Origin: Hydrogenibacillus schlegelii
GTDB taxonomy: Bacteria; Bacillota; Bacilli; Thermicanales; DSM-22653
DNA: 64,000 nt
Assembly (NCBI RefSeq): GCF_001653195.1
Contig: NZ_JXBB01000034.1
Coordinates: 1 to 64,000 of the forward strand
Direction: 5' to 3'
Shown here: in pieces, positions 24,450-33,215 of the stretch
Numbering within the stretch: position 1 is the first letter of the stretch
Layout: each line of letters begins with the position of its first letter
The notes under the pieces: model-generated
What the model was told of the DNA's origin: nothing
Databases searched by the model: none
The model's input: only the letters and a program-made list of their open reading frames with translations
Translations under genes and position numbers: made by a program

Positions 24450-25595
24450 ATGCTGAAGGATCAGGCCTTTCTCCGCATTCCGGGCCCGACGCCGCTTCCG
24501 CCGAGCGTCGAGCGGGCGATGATCCGGCCGATGATCGGCCACCGGGACAAGGCGATGGACGCCCTCATCGCCGACCTCATCCCGCGCCTTCGGCCCCTCT
24601 TCGGCACCTCCGGCGCCGTTTACCTCCTCGCCGGGAGCGGCACCCTCGCCCTCGAGACGGCCCTCGTCAACGTCACCGACGAAGGGGACAAGGTGCTCCA
24701 CCTCATCACCGGCGCCTTCGGCGAGCGCTTCTTCCGCATCGCCGAAGGCCACCGCCGGCAGGCGATTCCTCACCACGTCCCGTGGGGTGAGGCCGTCGAT
24801 CCCGACGACGTCCGGCGGCTGCTTCAGGCTCACCCCGACGTCCGGGCCGTCGTCGCCACCCACAGCGAGACGTCCACCGGCGTCCTGAACCCGATCGCCG
24901 ACATCGCCCGCGTCGTCCGGGAACATTCCGACGCCCTCCTCGTCGTCGACGCCGTCTCCAGCCTGGGCGGCACACCGGTCGAGATGGACGTCTGGGGCGT
25001 CGACGCCGTCGCCTCCGGATCGCAAAAGGCCCTTATGGCCCCGCCGGGTCTCGCCCTCGTCGCCCTCGGCGAACGGGCCCGGGCGGCAATGCACCGCATC
25101 CAAAGCCCCCGCTTTTACGCCGACCTCCGGCAGTACGAGGCCTCCCTCGCCCAGTCCACCGTCCCCTTCACCCCGGCGGTGACGCTCCTCTTCGCCCTCG
25201 AAGCGTCCCTCGACCTCATCGAAGCGGAGGGCCTCGCCCACGTCTTCGCCCGGCACCGGAAGATGCGGGACATGACCCGGGCCGCCTTGAAGGCCCTCGG
25301 CGTGCCCCTCCTGGCCGCCGACGCCGTCGCCTCCCCGACGGTCACCGCCGTCCGGCCGACGCGCTTTACGCCAAAGGCCCTCCTTCAGGCGGTCCGGGAC
25401 GAATTCGGCATCGTCTTCGCTTCCGGCCAGGGAAAGCTGAAAGACGAGATCTTCCGCATCGGCCACATGGGCTATCTGTCCGAAGCGGACGTGCTGCAGT
25501 ATATCGCTGCCCTCGAAGTGGCCGCGAAGCGCCTCGACCCCGAAAGCCCACTCGGCGCCGGCATCCGCGCCGCCCTGGAGGTGACCCTCGCATGA
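24450..25595 (+). CDS. Class V aminotransferase, probable phosphoserine aminotransferase (AGXT-type)
   Basis: 381 residues. PLP-dependent class V fold of the alanine/serine-glyoxylate aminotransferase subgroup: IPGPTPLPPSVERAM at the start, HSETSTGVLNPI, VVDAVSSLGG (PLP-binding Asp) and the Schiff-base lysine in VASGSQKALMAPPGL. It is not of the classical SerC type, but its stop overlaps the serA start by four bases (ATGA), so a role as 3-phosphohydroxypyruvate aminotransferase in serine synthesis is the best inference; similar pairs occur in other thermophilic Firmicutes. ATG 24450 follows a GGAGTGGAGG-like site after the T-box terminator. Confidence 0.85.
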   Translation: MLKDQAFLRIPGPTPLPPSVERAMIRPMIGHRDKAMDALIADLIPRLRPLFGTSGAVYLLAGSGTLALETALVNVTDEGDKVLHLITGAFGERFFRIAEGHRRQAIPHHVPWGEAVDPDDVRRLLQAHPDVRAVVATHSETSTGVLNPIADIARVVREHSDALLVVDAVSSLGGTPVEMDVWGVDAVASGSQKALMAPPGLALVALGERARAAMHRIQSPRFYADLRQYEASLAQSTVPFTPAVTLLFALEASLDLIEAEGLAHVFARHRKMRDMTRAALKALGVPLLAADAVASPTVTAVRPTRFTPKALLQAVRDEFGIVFASGQGKLKDEIFRIGHMGYLSEADVLQYIAALEVAAKRLDPESPLGAGIRAALEVTLA

Positions 25596-27310
25596 CCGAC
25601 CGACTTCTGGCCGGAAAGACGGCGACCGAGACCGCGACCGAACGGACCGCCGCCCCGGCACCGACGTCACCGGCGGCGGGCGAACAGGCTGCCCCGTCCT
25701 TCCTTACCGCCGGCGCCCGGGGCCCGTACGTCATCGCCGTCGCCGATCCTCTGTCCGACGACGGCCTCAGAGCCCTCCTCGACGCCGACGACGTCGAACT
25801 CCTCCGGGTCGACGGGGCCGACGAGGCCACCCGCCGGGCGGCGTTTGCCCGGGCGGACGCCCTCCTCGTCCGCTCCCAGACCAAAGTCACCCGGGAGCTC
25901 ATCGCCGACATGCCGAAGCTCAAGGTCATCGGCCGGGCCGGCGTCGGCGTCGACAACATCGACCTCGACGCCGCCACCGAACGGGGCGTCATCGTCCTGA
26001 ACGCCCCCTACGGCAACATGATCGCCGCCGCCGAGCACACCCTGGCGATGATGCTCGCCCTCGCCCGGCACATCCCCCGGGCGCACCAGTCCCTCGTGGC
26101 CGGGCGCTGGGATCGGAAGGCCTTCCTCGGCTTCGAGCTCGCCGGAAAAACCCTCGGCATCGTCGGCCTTGGTCGCATCGGCCAGGAAGTCGCCAAGCGG
26201 GCCAAGGCGTTTGAGATGCGGGTCATCGCCTACGACCCCTACCTCACCGAAGAGCGGGCCCGGGCGCTTGCCGTCGAAAAAGTAAGCTTCGAGACGCTCC
26301 TCGCCGAGGCCGACATCATCACGCTGCACACCCCGCTGACGGACGAGACGCGGAACCTGATCGACGCCGCCGCCATCGCCCGGATGAAAGACGGCGTCCG
26401 CATCGTCAACTGCGCTCGGGGCGGCCTCATCGACGAACGGGCCCTCTACGACGCCCTCGTCTCCGGCAAGGTCGCGGGCGCCGCCCTCGACGTCTTCGCC
26501 GAAGAACCGCCGGCCGGGAATCCCCTCCTCGATCTCCCGAACGTCGTCGTCACGCCGCACCTCGGCGCGAGCACCGTCGAAGCCCAGGAACTCGTCGCCC
26601 GGGACGTCGCCCAGGAGGTGCTGAACGTCCTCCGGGGCCGGCCGTTTAAAAACAGCGTCAACTTCCCCTCCCTCGCCCCGGACGTCTACGCCCGCCTGAA
26701 AGACGACCTCGCCCTCGCCGATGCCCTCGGCCGCTTCGTCGGTGCCCTCATCGAGCGGGCGCCGACCCGGCTCCGGATCACCTACGGCGGCGCTTTCGGT
26801 CCCGACGACGAAGCCGCCCTCACCCGGGCCGTCGTCCAGGGCTTTTTGAAGCGACAGCTCGACATTCACGTCAACTTCGTCAACGCCCTCTTCCTCGCCA
26901 AGCAACGGCGCCTCGCCGTCACCGCCGAGATGACCCCCCGGACCGAAGGGTTCGAAAAGCTCCTCACCGTCGAGGCGACCGACGAAACCGGGGCGAGCTT
27001 CTCGGCCGCCGGCACCGTCCTGAACGGCTTGGGCCCCCGCATCGTCAAGGTCGACGGCTTTTCCGTCGACGTCGTCCCCCGGGGTCCCATCCTCTACGTT
27101 CACCACCACGACCGCCCCGGCGTCATCGGCCGCGTCGGCACGCTCCTCGGCCGCCACGGCGTGAACATCGCCACGATGCAGGTCGGCCGGCGGGACGAGG
27201 GCGGCCGGGCGATCATGATGCTCACCGTCGACCACCCGCCGGGGCCCGACGTCCTCGCCGACCTCGAGCGGCTCGACGACATCGACCGCGTCCGGGCGCT
27301 CACGCTGTAA
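25592..27310 (+). CDS. serA: D-3-phosphoglycerate dehydrogenase
   Basis: 572 residues. First committed step of serine synthesis, oxidising 3-phosphoglycerate. NAD-binding GIVGLGRIGQEVAKRAKAF is at about residues 190-208, catalytic Arg in NCARGGLIDE, Glu in DVFAEEPP and His in TPHLGAST. After the catalytic core come the allosteric substrate-binding domain and a C-terminal ACT domain (ILYVHHHDRPGVIGRVGTLL), so it is the long, three-domain form. The first ~45 residues are a Thr/Ala-rich extension before YVIAVADPLSDDG; translation coupling through the ATGA overlap supports the early ATG nonetheless. Confidence 0.95.
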   Translation: MTDRLLAGKTATETATERTAAPAPTSPAAGEQAAPSFLTAGARGPYVIAVADPLSDDGLRALLDADDVELLRVDGADEATRRAAFARADALLVRSQTKVTRELIADMPKLKVIGRAGVGVDNIDLDAATERGVIVLNAPYGNMIAAAEHTLAMMLALARHIPRAHQSLVAGRWDRKAFLGFELAGKTLGIVGLGRIGQEVAKRAKAFEMRVIAYDPYLTEERARALAVEKVSFETLLAEADIITLHTPLTDETRNLIDAAAIARMKDGVRIVNCARGGLIDERALYDALVSGKVAGAALDVFAEEPPAGNPLLDLPNVVVTPHLGASTVEAQELVARDVAQEVLNVLRGRPFKNSVNFPSLAPDVYARLKDDLALADALGRFVGALIERAPTRLRITYGGAFGPDDEAALTRAVVQGFLKRQLDIHVNFVNALFLAKQRRLAVTAEMTPRTEGFEKLLTVEATDETGASFSAAGTVLNGLGPRIVKVDGFSVDVVPRGPILYVHHHDRPGVIGRVGTLLGRHGVNIATMQVGRRDEGGRAIMMLTVDHPPGPDVLADLERLDDIDRVRALTL

Positions 27311-27540
27311 GCGTTTTTCCGGACGGCCCTCCGGCATGCCGCCTTCCGCGGCCGTCGTTTCACCCGGGCGACGGGGCCGATCCCGCGACGCTCCCGCGCT
27401 CGCCGCTTCACCGGACGGCGTTCCGGGAGCCGGGCGGCGCCGCGCGGCCCGCTTTCGCCCTGCGACGGCCCGCGCGGCGGCCGGGTGAACCGGCGGACCG
27501 CAGGCGACAGGACCGACCGGCGGACCGCACGGCGCCGGAC

Positions 27541-27993
27541 TTATGGCGAACGCTTGACGGTCCTAAGTCGCATCGCCGCTTCCGCCACCGTGAGGCCATG
27601 AAGCTCCGGCGTTCCGTAGCCTTCGAGGGCGACGAGCCGTCCGCCGATGACCGGATACAGCCCCTGCCAGCCGCCGACGAGGCGCCAGCCGCCGGCGGCG
27701 GGGTCGGATCGAAGAAAAAGCACGTAATCCCCCTCGGCGTACGGGCCGGGATAGGCGGCGTTCAGCGGATCGTCCACCGGGGGCGGCGGCTCGAGCCCCG
27801 CTTCGACGATAAGCCACGGCGCCCGCCCGCGGCCGAGGATCGTCCGGAGGGGGCGAAACGCCTGCCAGAACCGAACGACTTTCCGACCGTCCTTCTCTTC
27901 CCCCGTCGGGCGCCGGTCGACGACCGCGCCCATCGACGCGTGCACCGCCCACGCCGACGAAGCGACGAGCGCCTTCAGCGAAACTTCAGCCAT
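27541..27993 (-). CDS. Protein of unknown function
   Basis: 150 residues from ATG 27993, which has GGAGATGGG directly upstream; an in-frame ATG at 28011 is the alternative. It begins MAEVSLKALVASSAWAVHAS, and the C-terminal part has a compact pattern WRLVGGWQGLYPVIGGRLVALEG. No signal peptide or membrane helix is obvious. I do not recognise the family. It stands after the terminator of cwlJ-gerQ, so is probably separately transcribed; proximity to germination genes might suggest a sporulation link but that is speculation. Confidence 0.65.
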   Translation of the reverse strand: MAEVSLKALVASSAWAVHASMGAVVDRRPTGEEKDGRKVVRFWQAFRPLRTILGRGRAPWLIVEAGLEPPPPVDDPLNAAYPGPYAEGDYVLFLRSDPAAGGWRLVGGWQGLYPVIGGRLVALEGYGTPELHGLTVAEAAMRLRTVKRSP

Positions 27994-28085
27994 CCCATCT
28001 CCGTCCCCCATTCGTCTCTTCTGACGCTTTATCCCCGTGGCAACCCGAGCGCCGTCTCTTCTCCCCCTTTTTCCCGGCGGCAACA

Positions 28086-28113
28086 AAAACGCGCGGCACG
28101 GCCGCGCGTTTTT
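28086..28113. terminator. Terminator of the cwlJ-gerQ operon
   Basis: AAAAACGCGCGGC, ACG, GCCGCGCGTTTTT is a near-perfect dyad with A and T tails, usable on both strands; it follows the gerQ stop by about 20 bases. Confidence 0.85.
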
Positions 28114-28134
28114 GCATGCGTTCTCGGGCCCGTC

Positions 28135-28806
28135 TCACCCTTCCCGGGACTCTTCGAGGTACATCTGCACGTAAGGCGGCACCTTCGGCGCGATATAGGT
28201 GATCGGCTCATCGAAGACGACGTAATCCAGGTTCACCATGAGAAGGAGATAGCGTTTCCCCGTCTCCGGGTCGCTCACGATGATGTGATCCCGGCCGGCG
28301 GTCTGGATGACGCCTCGGATGACCATCGCGTTCCATTCGCGGTTATTTTCATACGTGAGATAAAACGTTGCCGTCTTTCCTTTGTTGTAGCGAAGGATGT
28401 TTTCCACGTACGACTGCTCGGCGATCATCTGCTCTTCCGTCATCGGCACCCCGGGAACGACGGCGCCGCTCGGAGGAAGCGGACCGTAGGCGGTCACCGG
28501 AGGCACGGCAGAACCCGCATAATACGGATAATAGGAATAAAACGGGTAAGTCGGATAGACCGTCGGCCAGGTCGCTTGCGGCATCGCCGGCGTGCCGGGC
28601 GTCCCGGCCGAAAGCGCCGTCGAAGGCCCCGCGGGAGCCGGCGCCCCCGATCCTTCCGTCCCTTTCGTTCCCGTCGTTCCCGTCCCTTTGGCCCCGGTTC
28701 CGGTGCCGGCATACGTCTGCCCCCACATTCCGGAGAAAACCATCGGCTCCAGTGCTCCGAACGTCTCATTCCCCGCCGCAGGCCAAAGCGGCATCGCATC
28801 CCACAT
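28135..28806 (-). CDS. gerQ: Spore coat protein GerQ
   Basis: 223 residues. The C-terminal ~95 residues are typical GerQ: EQSYVENILRYNKGK, TYENNREWNAMVIRGVIQTA, GRDHIIVSDPETGKRYLLLM and LDYVVFDEPI. GerQ is a coat protein, cross-linked by Tgl in B. subtilis, needed for localisation of CwlJ. The N-terminal half is low complexity: Gly/Thr repeats (TGTGAKGTGTTGTKGTEG) then a Tyr/Pro-rich segment (YPTYPFYSYYPYYAG). ATG 28806 is taken because AAAGGAG lies 12 bases upstream; an ATG 12 bases further in is possible. Second gene of an operon with cwlJ, as in B. anthracis. Confidence 0.92.
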   Translation of the reverse strand: MWDAMPLWPAAGNETFGALEPMVFSGMWGQTYAGTGTGAKGTGTTGTKGTEGSGAPAPAGPSTALSAGTPGTPAMPQATWPTVYPTYPFYSYYPYYAGSAVPPVTAYGPLPPSGAVVPGVPMTEEQMIAEQSYVENILRYNKGKTATFYLTYENNREWNAMVIRGVIQTAGRDHIIVSDPETGKRYLLLMVNLDYVVFDEPITYIAPKVPPYVQMYLEESREG

Positions 28807-28903
28807 CCCGAACCTCGCGCTCCTTTCCCGTTTTTTCGGTTTTTTGGCGATGGCGAACCATCCGTCCGCTTTCGCTCGCCGGCTTCCGCCGCGATCGCGG
28901 CCT

Positions 28904-29335
28904 TCATCCCCGGTAGACGCCCGGACAGGTCGACGCCGTCGGATGATAAAAGCAGTGGGACTTGTAGCGGCCGGCATTCCACTGCCGGAACCACTGCGGC
29001 GGACAGCCGCCGGTGTACGGCTTGAAAAACCAGAGGGCAAACGTCGCAGGATGAAACCGCCGCCCCTGCACGCACTTCCGGGCCAGGGCGACCTCGCTCG
29101 CCCGGGCGCGCTGGTAAAAATACCCTTTCCGCACCGCTTCAAAGCCGCCGGGAGACTGAAAGATCGCTTGCCGAAGCGTGCGGATGCCGCGGAAATCGAG
29201 GCAGTTCGCCCGGACGCGGTTGACGGCGACGTTGCCGACGAGGAGCATCCCGAGCTTGCCTTCAGACTCCGCTTCGGCGCGAATCAGCCGCGCAAGAATC
29301 TGCAGTTCATCCCACGTCGCCCGAACGACACCCAC
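28904..29335 (-). CDS. cwlJ: Spore cortex-lytic hydrolase CwlJ
   Basis: 143 residues, standard length for CwlJ, a GH/SleB-family cortex peptidoglycan hydrolase of the coat used in Ca-DPA-triggered germination. Seen: LARLIRAEAESEGKLGMLLV with the catalytic Glu, VGNVAVNRVRANCLDFRGI, RQAIFQSPGGFEAV and the AGRYKSHCFYHPT end. GTG 29335 follows GAGGGGGAGG. A minus-strand CATACGGT at 29368-29375 resembles a SigE -10 box (consensus CATACAnT), fitting mother-cell expression, though I cannot see a good -35. Confidence 0.93.
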   Translation of the reverse strand: MGVVRATWDELQILARLIRAEAESEGKLGMLLVGNVAVNRVRANCLDFRGIRTLRQAIFQSPGGFEAVRKGYFYQRARASEVALARKCVQGRRFHPATFALWFFKPYTGGCPPQWFRQWNAGRYKSHCFYHPTASTCPGVYRG

Positions 29336-29525
29336 CGTTCCCTCCCCCTCTTCCGTCGCTCGGTACCACCGTATGACCGGGCAAGGGCGGCGGGAACTTG
29401 CCCACCCATCCGCCGGCGCCCATTTTCGGGCCCGTCGGATGCGGAAAAGCGCCGCGCCGCCTTCCGGCCCGCGCGCATATGCTGATCCGGCCCGACGCTT
29501 CGACTTCAAAAAAGGACGGTGCCGG

Positions 29526-30350
29526 ATGAACGAACGGATCGATTACCTGGAACTCATCGCCCGCCTCGGCATCGACGATGCGCACCCCGGCGGCCCCCTC
29601 GCCTCCGAGGCGATGCTCGCGGCGCTCGCCGCCTCCGGCCTTCGCCCCGGCGCCCGCATCCTGGAGGTCGGCGCCGGCGGGGGGCGAAGCACCGTCCGCC
29701 TTGCCGTCGCCGGCTACCGGGTGACGGCCGTCGAACGGGATTCCCGGCACGTCGCCCGGGCCCGGGCGCGGCTTCGCGCCTCCGGCCTTGACGCGGACGT
29801 CTTCGCGCATGATGCCGAAACGCTCCCGTTTCCTGAGGAGACGTTCGACGCCGTGTGGTCCGAGTCGGTCGCCCTGTTCGTCTCGGATCGGGCGCTCCGG
29901 GAGTGGCACCGCGTGCTCCGCCCCGGCGGCTTCGTCCTGGCCCGGGAACTTGTCCTGAACACCCCGTTTCCGCCGGCGCTGAAGGAAGCGTTTATCGCCT
30001 TCTACCGCATCGCCCGGCCGTTTTGCGCCGACGACTGGGAGCAGGCCTTTCGGTCCGCCGGATTTTCCCGGCTCGACGTCCTCGACCGGCATCCCCTCGA
30101 CGGCCGGAGCGGCCGGTTCGGTCCGGAGCGGCCACCGAGCCCCCGGCCGCCGGACGGCTTCTTTTCCCCGGACGGCCGCCTCGATCCGGAGGCGATCGCC
30201 CCGCTCAACCCCGCTTTCTTCTCCGGAGATCCCCGGGCGCTTCTTCCGCTCCTTCAGGCCCTCCGCACCCACGAACGGCTCACCTGGACGGCACTGCCCC
30301 ATCTGGACGCCGTCCTTTTTCGGGCGACGAAGGGCGCACCCCGGACGTAA
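29526..30350 (+). CDS. SAM-dependent methyltransferase (class I, Methyltransf_11 type)
   Basis: 274 residues. SAM-binding motif I ILEVGAGGGRSTVRLA (about 41-56), acidic end of strand 2 (VTAVERDSRHV), motif II FDAVWSESVALF and LREWHRVLRPGGFVLARE. The C-terminal third is variable and Pro-rich (about 205-225). Substrate unknown; small-molecule methyltransferase is likely. ATG 29526 follows AAAAAAGGACG. Divergent from cwlJ and followed by an intrinsic terminator, so monocistronic. Confidence 0.85.
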   Translation: MNERIDYLELIARLGIDDAHPGGPLASEAMLAALAASGLRPGARILEVGAGGGRSTVRLAVAGYRVTAVERDSRHVARARARLRASGLDADVFAHDAETLPFPEETFDAVWSESVALFVSDRALREWHRVLRPGGFVLARELVLNTPFPPALKEAFIAFYRIARPFCADDWEQAFRSAGFSRLDVLDRHPLDGRSGRFGPERPPSPRPPDGFFSPDGRLDPEAIAPLNPAFFSGDPRALLPLLQALRTHERLTWTALPHLDAVLFRATKGAPRT

Positions 30351-30433
30351 AAGGCGATCGAGCGTTTCGGCTTCCGCCGGTTCCGGAGGAGGACGGAGCG
30401 AAGGCGTACGACGGCCACCGCTTCCGGGCGCAC

Positions 30434-30471
30434 GCAAAAAGCCGGCGGTTTCAAAATCGCCGGCCTTTTTC
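30434..30471 (+). terminator. Intrinsic terminator after the methyltransferase gene
   Basis: AAAAAGCCGGCG, loop of about 9, CGCCGGCCTTTTT. Confidence 0.85.
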
Positions 30472-30565
30472 GGATCCGGCGCCGCCCGGGCGTCTTTTCG
30501 CCGCGTCCCGGCACCGCCCAATCTTGGTTCAATCCCGCTTTTCCCTTCGCCGCCCCCGCTTCGCC

Positions 30566-31057
30566 TCACCCGCGGGTCCGGTCGCTCTGCTTTGACCGCG
30601 CCTTAAGCTCCGCCTTCGTCCACCGGCCGGACGGATCGAGGAGCGCCCGATACGGCGACGCATCGATGCCGAGCTCATGAAGCCGCCGGATGAGGTGCCG
30701 GTGATCCTGCCGGGGCGTCGCCCGGATGTAGCCCTCGACGATCGTGGCCGGATCGATCGACGAAAGACCGCGCTCCAGGGCGAGCTCGGCGATCTTCGCC
30801 GCGATCGCTTCCTTGGCCGCTGCCCGAAACAAAGACGGCACCGGCGCCACGAGGGCATTCAGCAGTCGCTTCCCCTCGTCCGTCCAGAGGGGAAGGCTTT
30901 GTTCGATCAGCGCCCGACGCCGTTCAAGGACCGACGGACCGTCGACCCGGGGCATGGAGAAAAGAAACTTCCGGAACATGAAAAATCCGCCGATGCTCAA
31001 GAACACGATCATCAACGCCGACCAACCGATGACGAGCCACTGCGCCCAGGCGCTCAT
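30566..31057 (-). CDS. DUF2621 family membrane protein (YneK-like)
   Basis: 163 residues. One N-terminal membrane helix (WLVIGWSALMIVFLSIGGFF), then FRKFLFSMPRVDG, LPLWTDEGKRLLNALVAPVP and a C-terminal IVEGYIRATPRQDHRHLIRR. This matches my recollection of DUF2621 proteins such as B. subtilis YneK, of unknown function and probably membrane-anchored with a cytosolic domain. ATG 31057 overlaps the stop of the alpha-glucosidase gene (ATGA) and follows GGGGGAGGGAGA. No terminator visible in the short stretch downstream. Confidence 0.82.
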   Translation of the reverse strand: MSAWAQWLVIGWSALMIVFLSIGGFFMFRKFLFSMPRVDGPSVLERRRALIEQSLPLWTDEGKRLLNALVAPVPSLFRAAAKEAIAAKIAELALERGLSSIDPATIVEGYIRATPRQDHRHLIRRLHELGIDASPYRALLDPSGRWTKAELKARSKQSDRTRG

Positions 31058-33027
31058 CCGTCTCCCTCCCCCGGCCGGCGGCGACGGTGCCCGGGCGGCG
31101 CCATCCGGTACACCCGCGCCTCGTAAGGCCCGAGCCGAAACGCCTCCGGCCGCTCGACCTCCCACGATCCCCGGCGGACGTCCGCGGCCGTCTGCTTCCC
31201 GTCCGGCCCGGCCGCCCCGACCGGCGTTTCCCGTCGCCCTTCTCCGGCGAACGTCGACGGGCCGGCTCCGTGACCCCCCCGTTCCGGCGGCCGCTCTCCG
31301 GGCGCGCCGATCTCCGGCCCGCCGGCGGCCTTGCCCCCGCCGACCTCGGCAAAGGCGGCCGCCTCCCCGTCCCCCCAAGCGACGGGGATCGGCGTCGCCG
31401 GATCCCAGTACGCCGGCGGGCGGTGCCGGTTGTCCAGCACCCGGACCATCGGACGGCCGGCGATCGGCCGCGGGAGGGGCCACGTCGTCGGCACCGGTGA
31501 CAAATTGAGCGCCACCAGCCACGGCCCCGCCTCGTCTTCCCGAAGAAAGGCGATGACCGCCGGATCGTCCGGGCAAAGCGGCACCAGCCGGCCGTAGACG
31601 AGGGCCGGCACCCGCTTCCGGAGGGCGATGAGGGCGCGGTAGAAATGGAGCACCGACTCCGGATCGGCCCATGCCGCCTCGACGTTGATCTCCCGGTAAT
31701 TCGGATTCACCCGAATCCACGGCGTCCCGGAGGTAAAGCCGGCATTTTTTCCCGCCGACCACTGCATCGGCGTCCGGGCGTTGTCCCGGCTCATCCGGTG
31801 GATCGCCGCCATGAGCGTCTCCTCGGCGACGCCCCGCTCCCGCCCCTCCCGGTAAAAATTCAGCGTCTCGATGTCCCGGTAGTCGTCGATCGACGGGAAG
31901 CGGACGTTCGTCATGCCGATCTCCTCGCCCTGATAGACAAACGGCGTCCCCTTTTGCAGAAGGAGAAGCGCGGCCAGGAGCTTCGCCGCCGCCACCCGGT
32001 ACTCCCCGTCGTCGCCGAAACGGGACACCGGGCGCGGCTGATCGTGATTGCCGAGGTAAAGGGCCGGCCACGCCCGGCCTTCGAGCTTCGTCTGCCAGCG
32101 GAAGAGAACCCGCTTCCACCGGACGACGTCGAAAGGCGCCGGCTCCCACTTCGTCGCCCCGATGTCGACGGTCATGTGCTCGAAGGGGAAGATCATCCCC
32201 AGCGGGCCCCGCCCGAGAGCGGCGTACCGCCAGGCGTGTTCCGGCGTCACCCCCGGCGTCTCGCCGACGGTGAGGAGATCCGCTCCCTTCAGGACCGCCT
32301 CGTACATCTCCTCCAGATAGCGAAACGCCTTCGGATGGTTGATCACCCGCTCGAAACCGACCGCGTCCGTCTCGTCGTCGAGCTCCGGCTTGCCGATGGC
32401 GTTGATGACATCCATGCGGAAGCCGGCGACGCCCTTTTCCAGCCAGAAGCGCATCAGCCGGTAGACTTCCTGCCGCACCGCCGGCAAGTCCCAGTTGAGA
32501 TCCGGTTGTTTTGGACTAAATAGGTGCAGATAATACGCATTCCGTTCCGGCACGTACGTCCAGGCCGGGCCGCCGAAGACCGACCGCCAGCGGTTGGGGA
32601 GGCCGCCGTTTTTCCCCGTCCGCCAGATATAAAAATCCCGATACGGAACGATCCCCTGCCGGGAGGCGTAAAACCACGGATGCTCGTCGCTCGTATGATT
32701 GACGACGAGGTCGAGAACGAGGCGGATCCCCCGGGCGTCCGCCTCCCGGACGAGCCGCTCAAAATCCGCCATCGTCCCGAACTGAGGATCGATCTCCCGA
32801 TAATCGCTCACATCGTAGCCGTGATCGGCTCCCGGCGAACGGTAGATCGGGGACAGCCAGACGGCATCGACGCCGAGCGCCTGAAGATAATCGAGCTTCG
32901 CAAGGACCCCTGCAAGATCGCCGACGCCGTCGCCGCTCGCGTCGAAAAAGCTGCGCGGATAGATCTGGTAGACGATCGCCTCTTTCCACCATGCCCGCTC
33001 CGGGCGGGCCCTGCCTTCCATCGTCAT
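31054..33027 (-). CDS. Alpha-glucosidase / oligo-1,6-glucosidase (GH13)
   Basis: 657 residues. GH13 conserved regions: DLVVNHTSDEHPWF (region I), GFRMDVINAIGK (nucleophile Asp, region II), LLTVGETPG (acid Glu, region III) and YLGNHDQPRPVSRFG (region IV). The N-terminus WWKEAIVYQIYPRSFFDASG is typical of oligo-1,6-glucosidases that hydrolyse isomalto-oligosaccharides, trehalulose or sucrose inside the cell. Family members are usually about 555 residues; the surplus is a Gly/Pro/Ala-rich insertion of ~60 residues within the last beta domain (around 580-640) before LGPYEARVYRM. ATG 33027 chosen; ATG 33021 is equally possible. Confidence 0.9.
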   Translation of the reverse strand: MTMEGRARPERAWWKEAIVYQIYPRSFFDASGDGVGDLAGVLAKLDYLQALGVDAVWLSPIYRSPGADHGYDVSDYREIDPQFGTMADFERLVREADARGIRLVLDLVVNHTSDEHPWFYASRQGIVPYRDFYIWRTGKNGGLPNRWRSVFGGPAWTYVPERNAYYLHLFSPKQPDLNWDLPAVRQEVYRLMRFWLEKGVAGFRMDVINAIGKPELDDETDAVGFERVINHPKAFRYLEEMYEAVLKGADLLTVGETPGVTPEHAWRYAALGRGPLGMIFPFEHMTVDIGATKWEPAPFDVVRWKRVLFRWQTKLEGRAWPALYLGNHDQPRPVSRFGDDGEYRVAAAKLLAALLLLQKGTPFVYQGEEIGMTNVRFPSIDDYRDIETLNFYREGRERGVAEETLMAAIHRMSRDNARTPMQWSAGKNAGFTSGTPWIRVNPNYREINVEAAWADPESVLHFYRALIALRKRVPALVYGRLVPLCPDDPAVIAFLREDEAGPWLVALNLSPVPTTWPLPRPIAGRPMVRVLDNRHRPPAYWDPATPIPVAWGDGEAAAFAEVGGGKAAGGPEIGAPGERPPERGGHGAGPSTFAGEGRRETPVGAAGPDGKQTAADVRRGSWEVERPEAFRLGPYEARVYRMAPPGHRRRRPGEGDG

Positions 33028-33215
33028 CGCGCACGCCGCTCCCGTGTTTGGTGCTTTGGGCCCCGTTGCGCTTTTCATTTTAATGGAGGGAATTTCGGGG
33101 CACAACCGCTTCCGGCGGCCGGGCCAAAACATGCAGCGGACAAACATGCTACAATAAAAAGGCGTGCCGGTCCGGGGACGACCGGGATCACTCGCTCGAG
33201 AAAGGAGCCGGTCCG

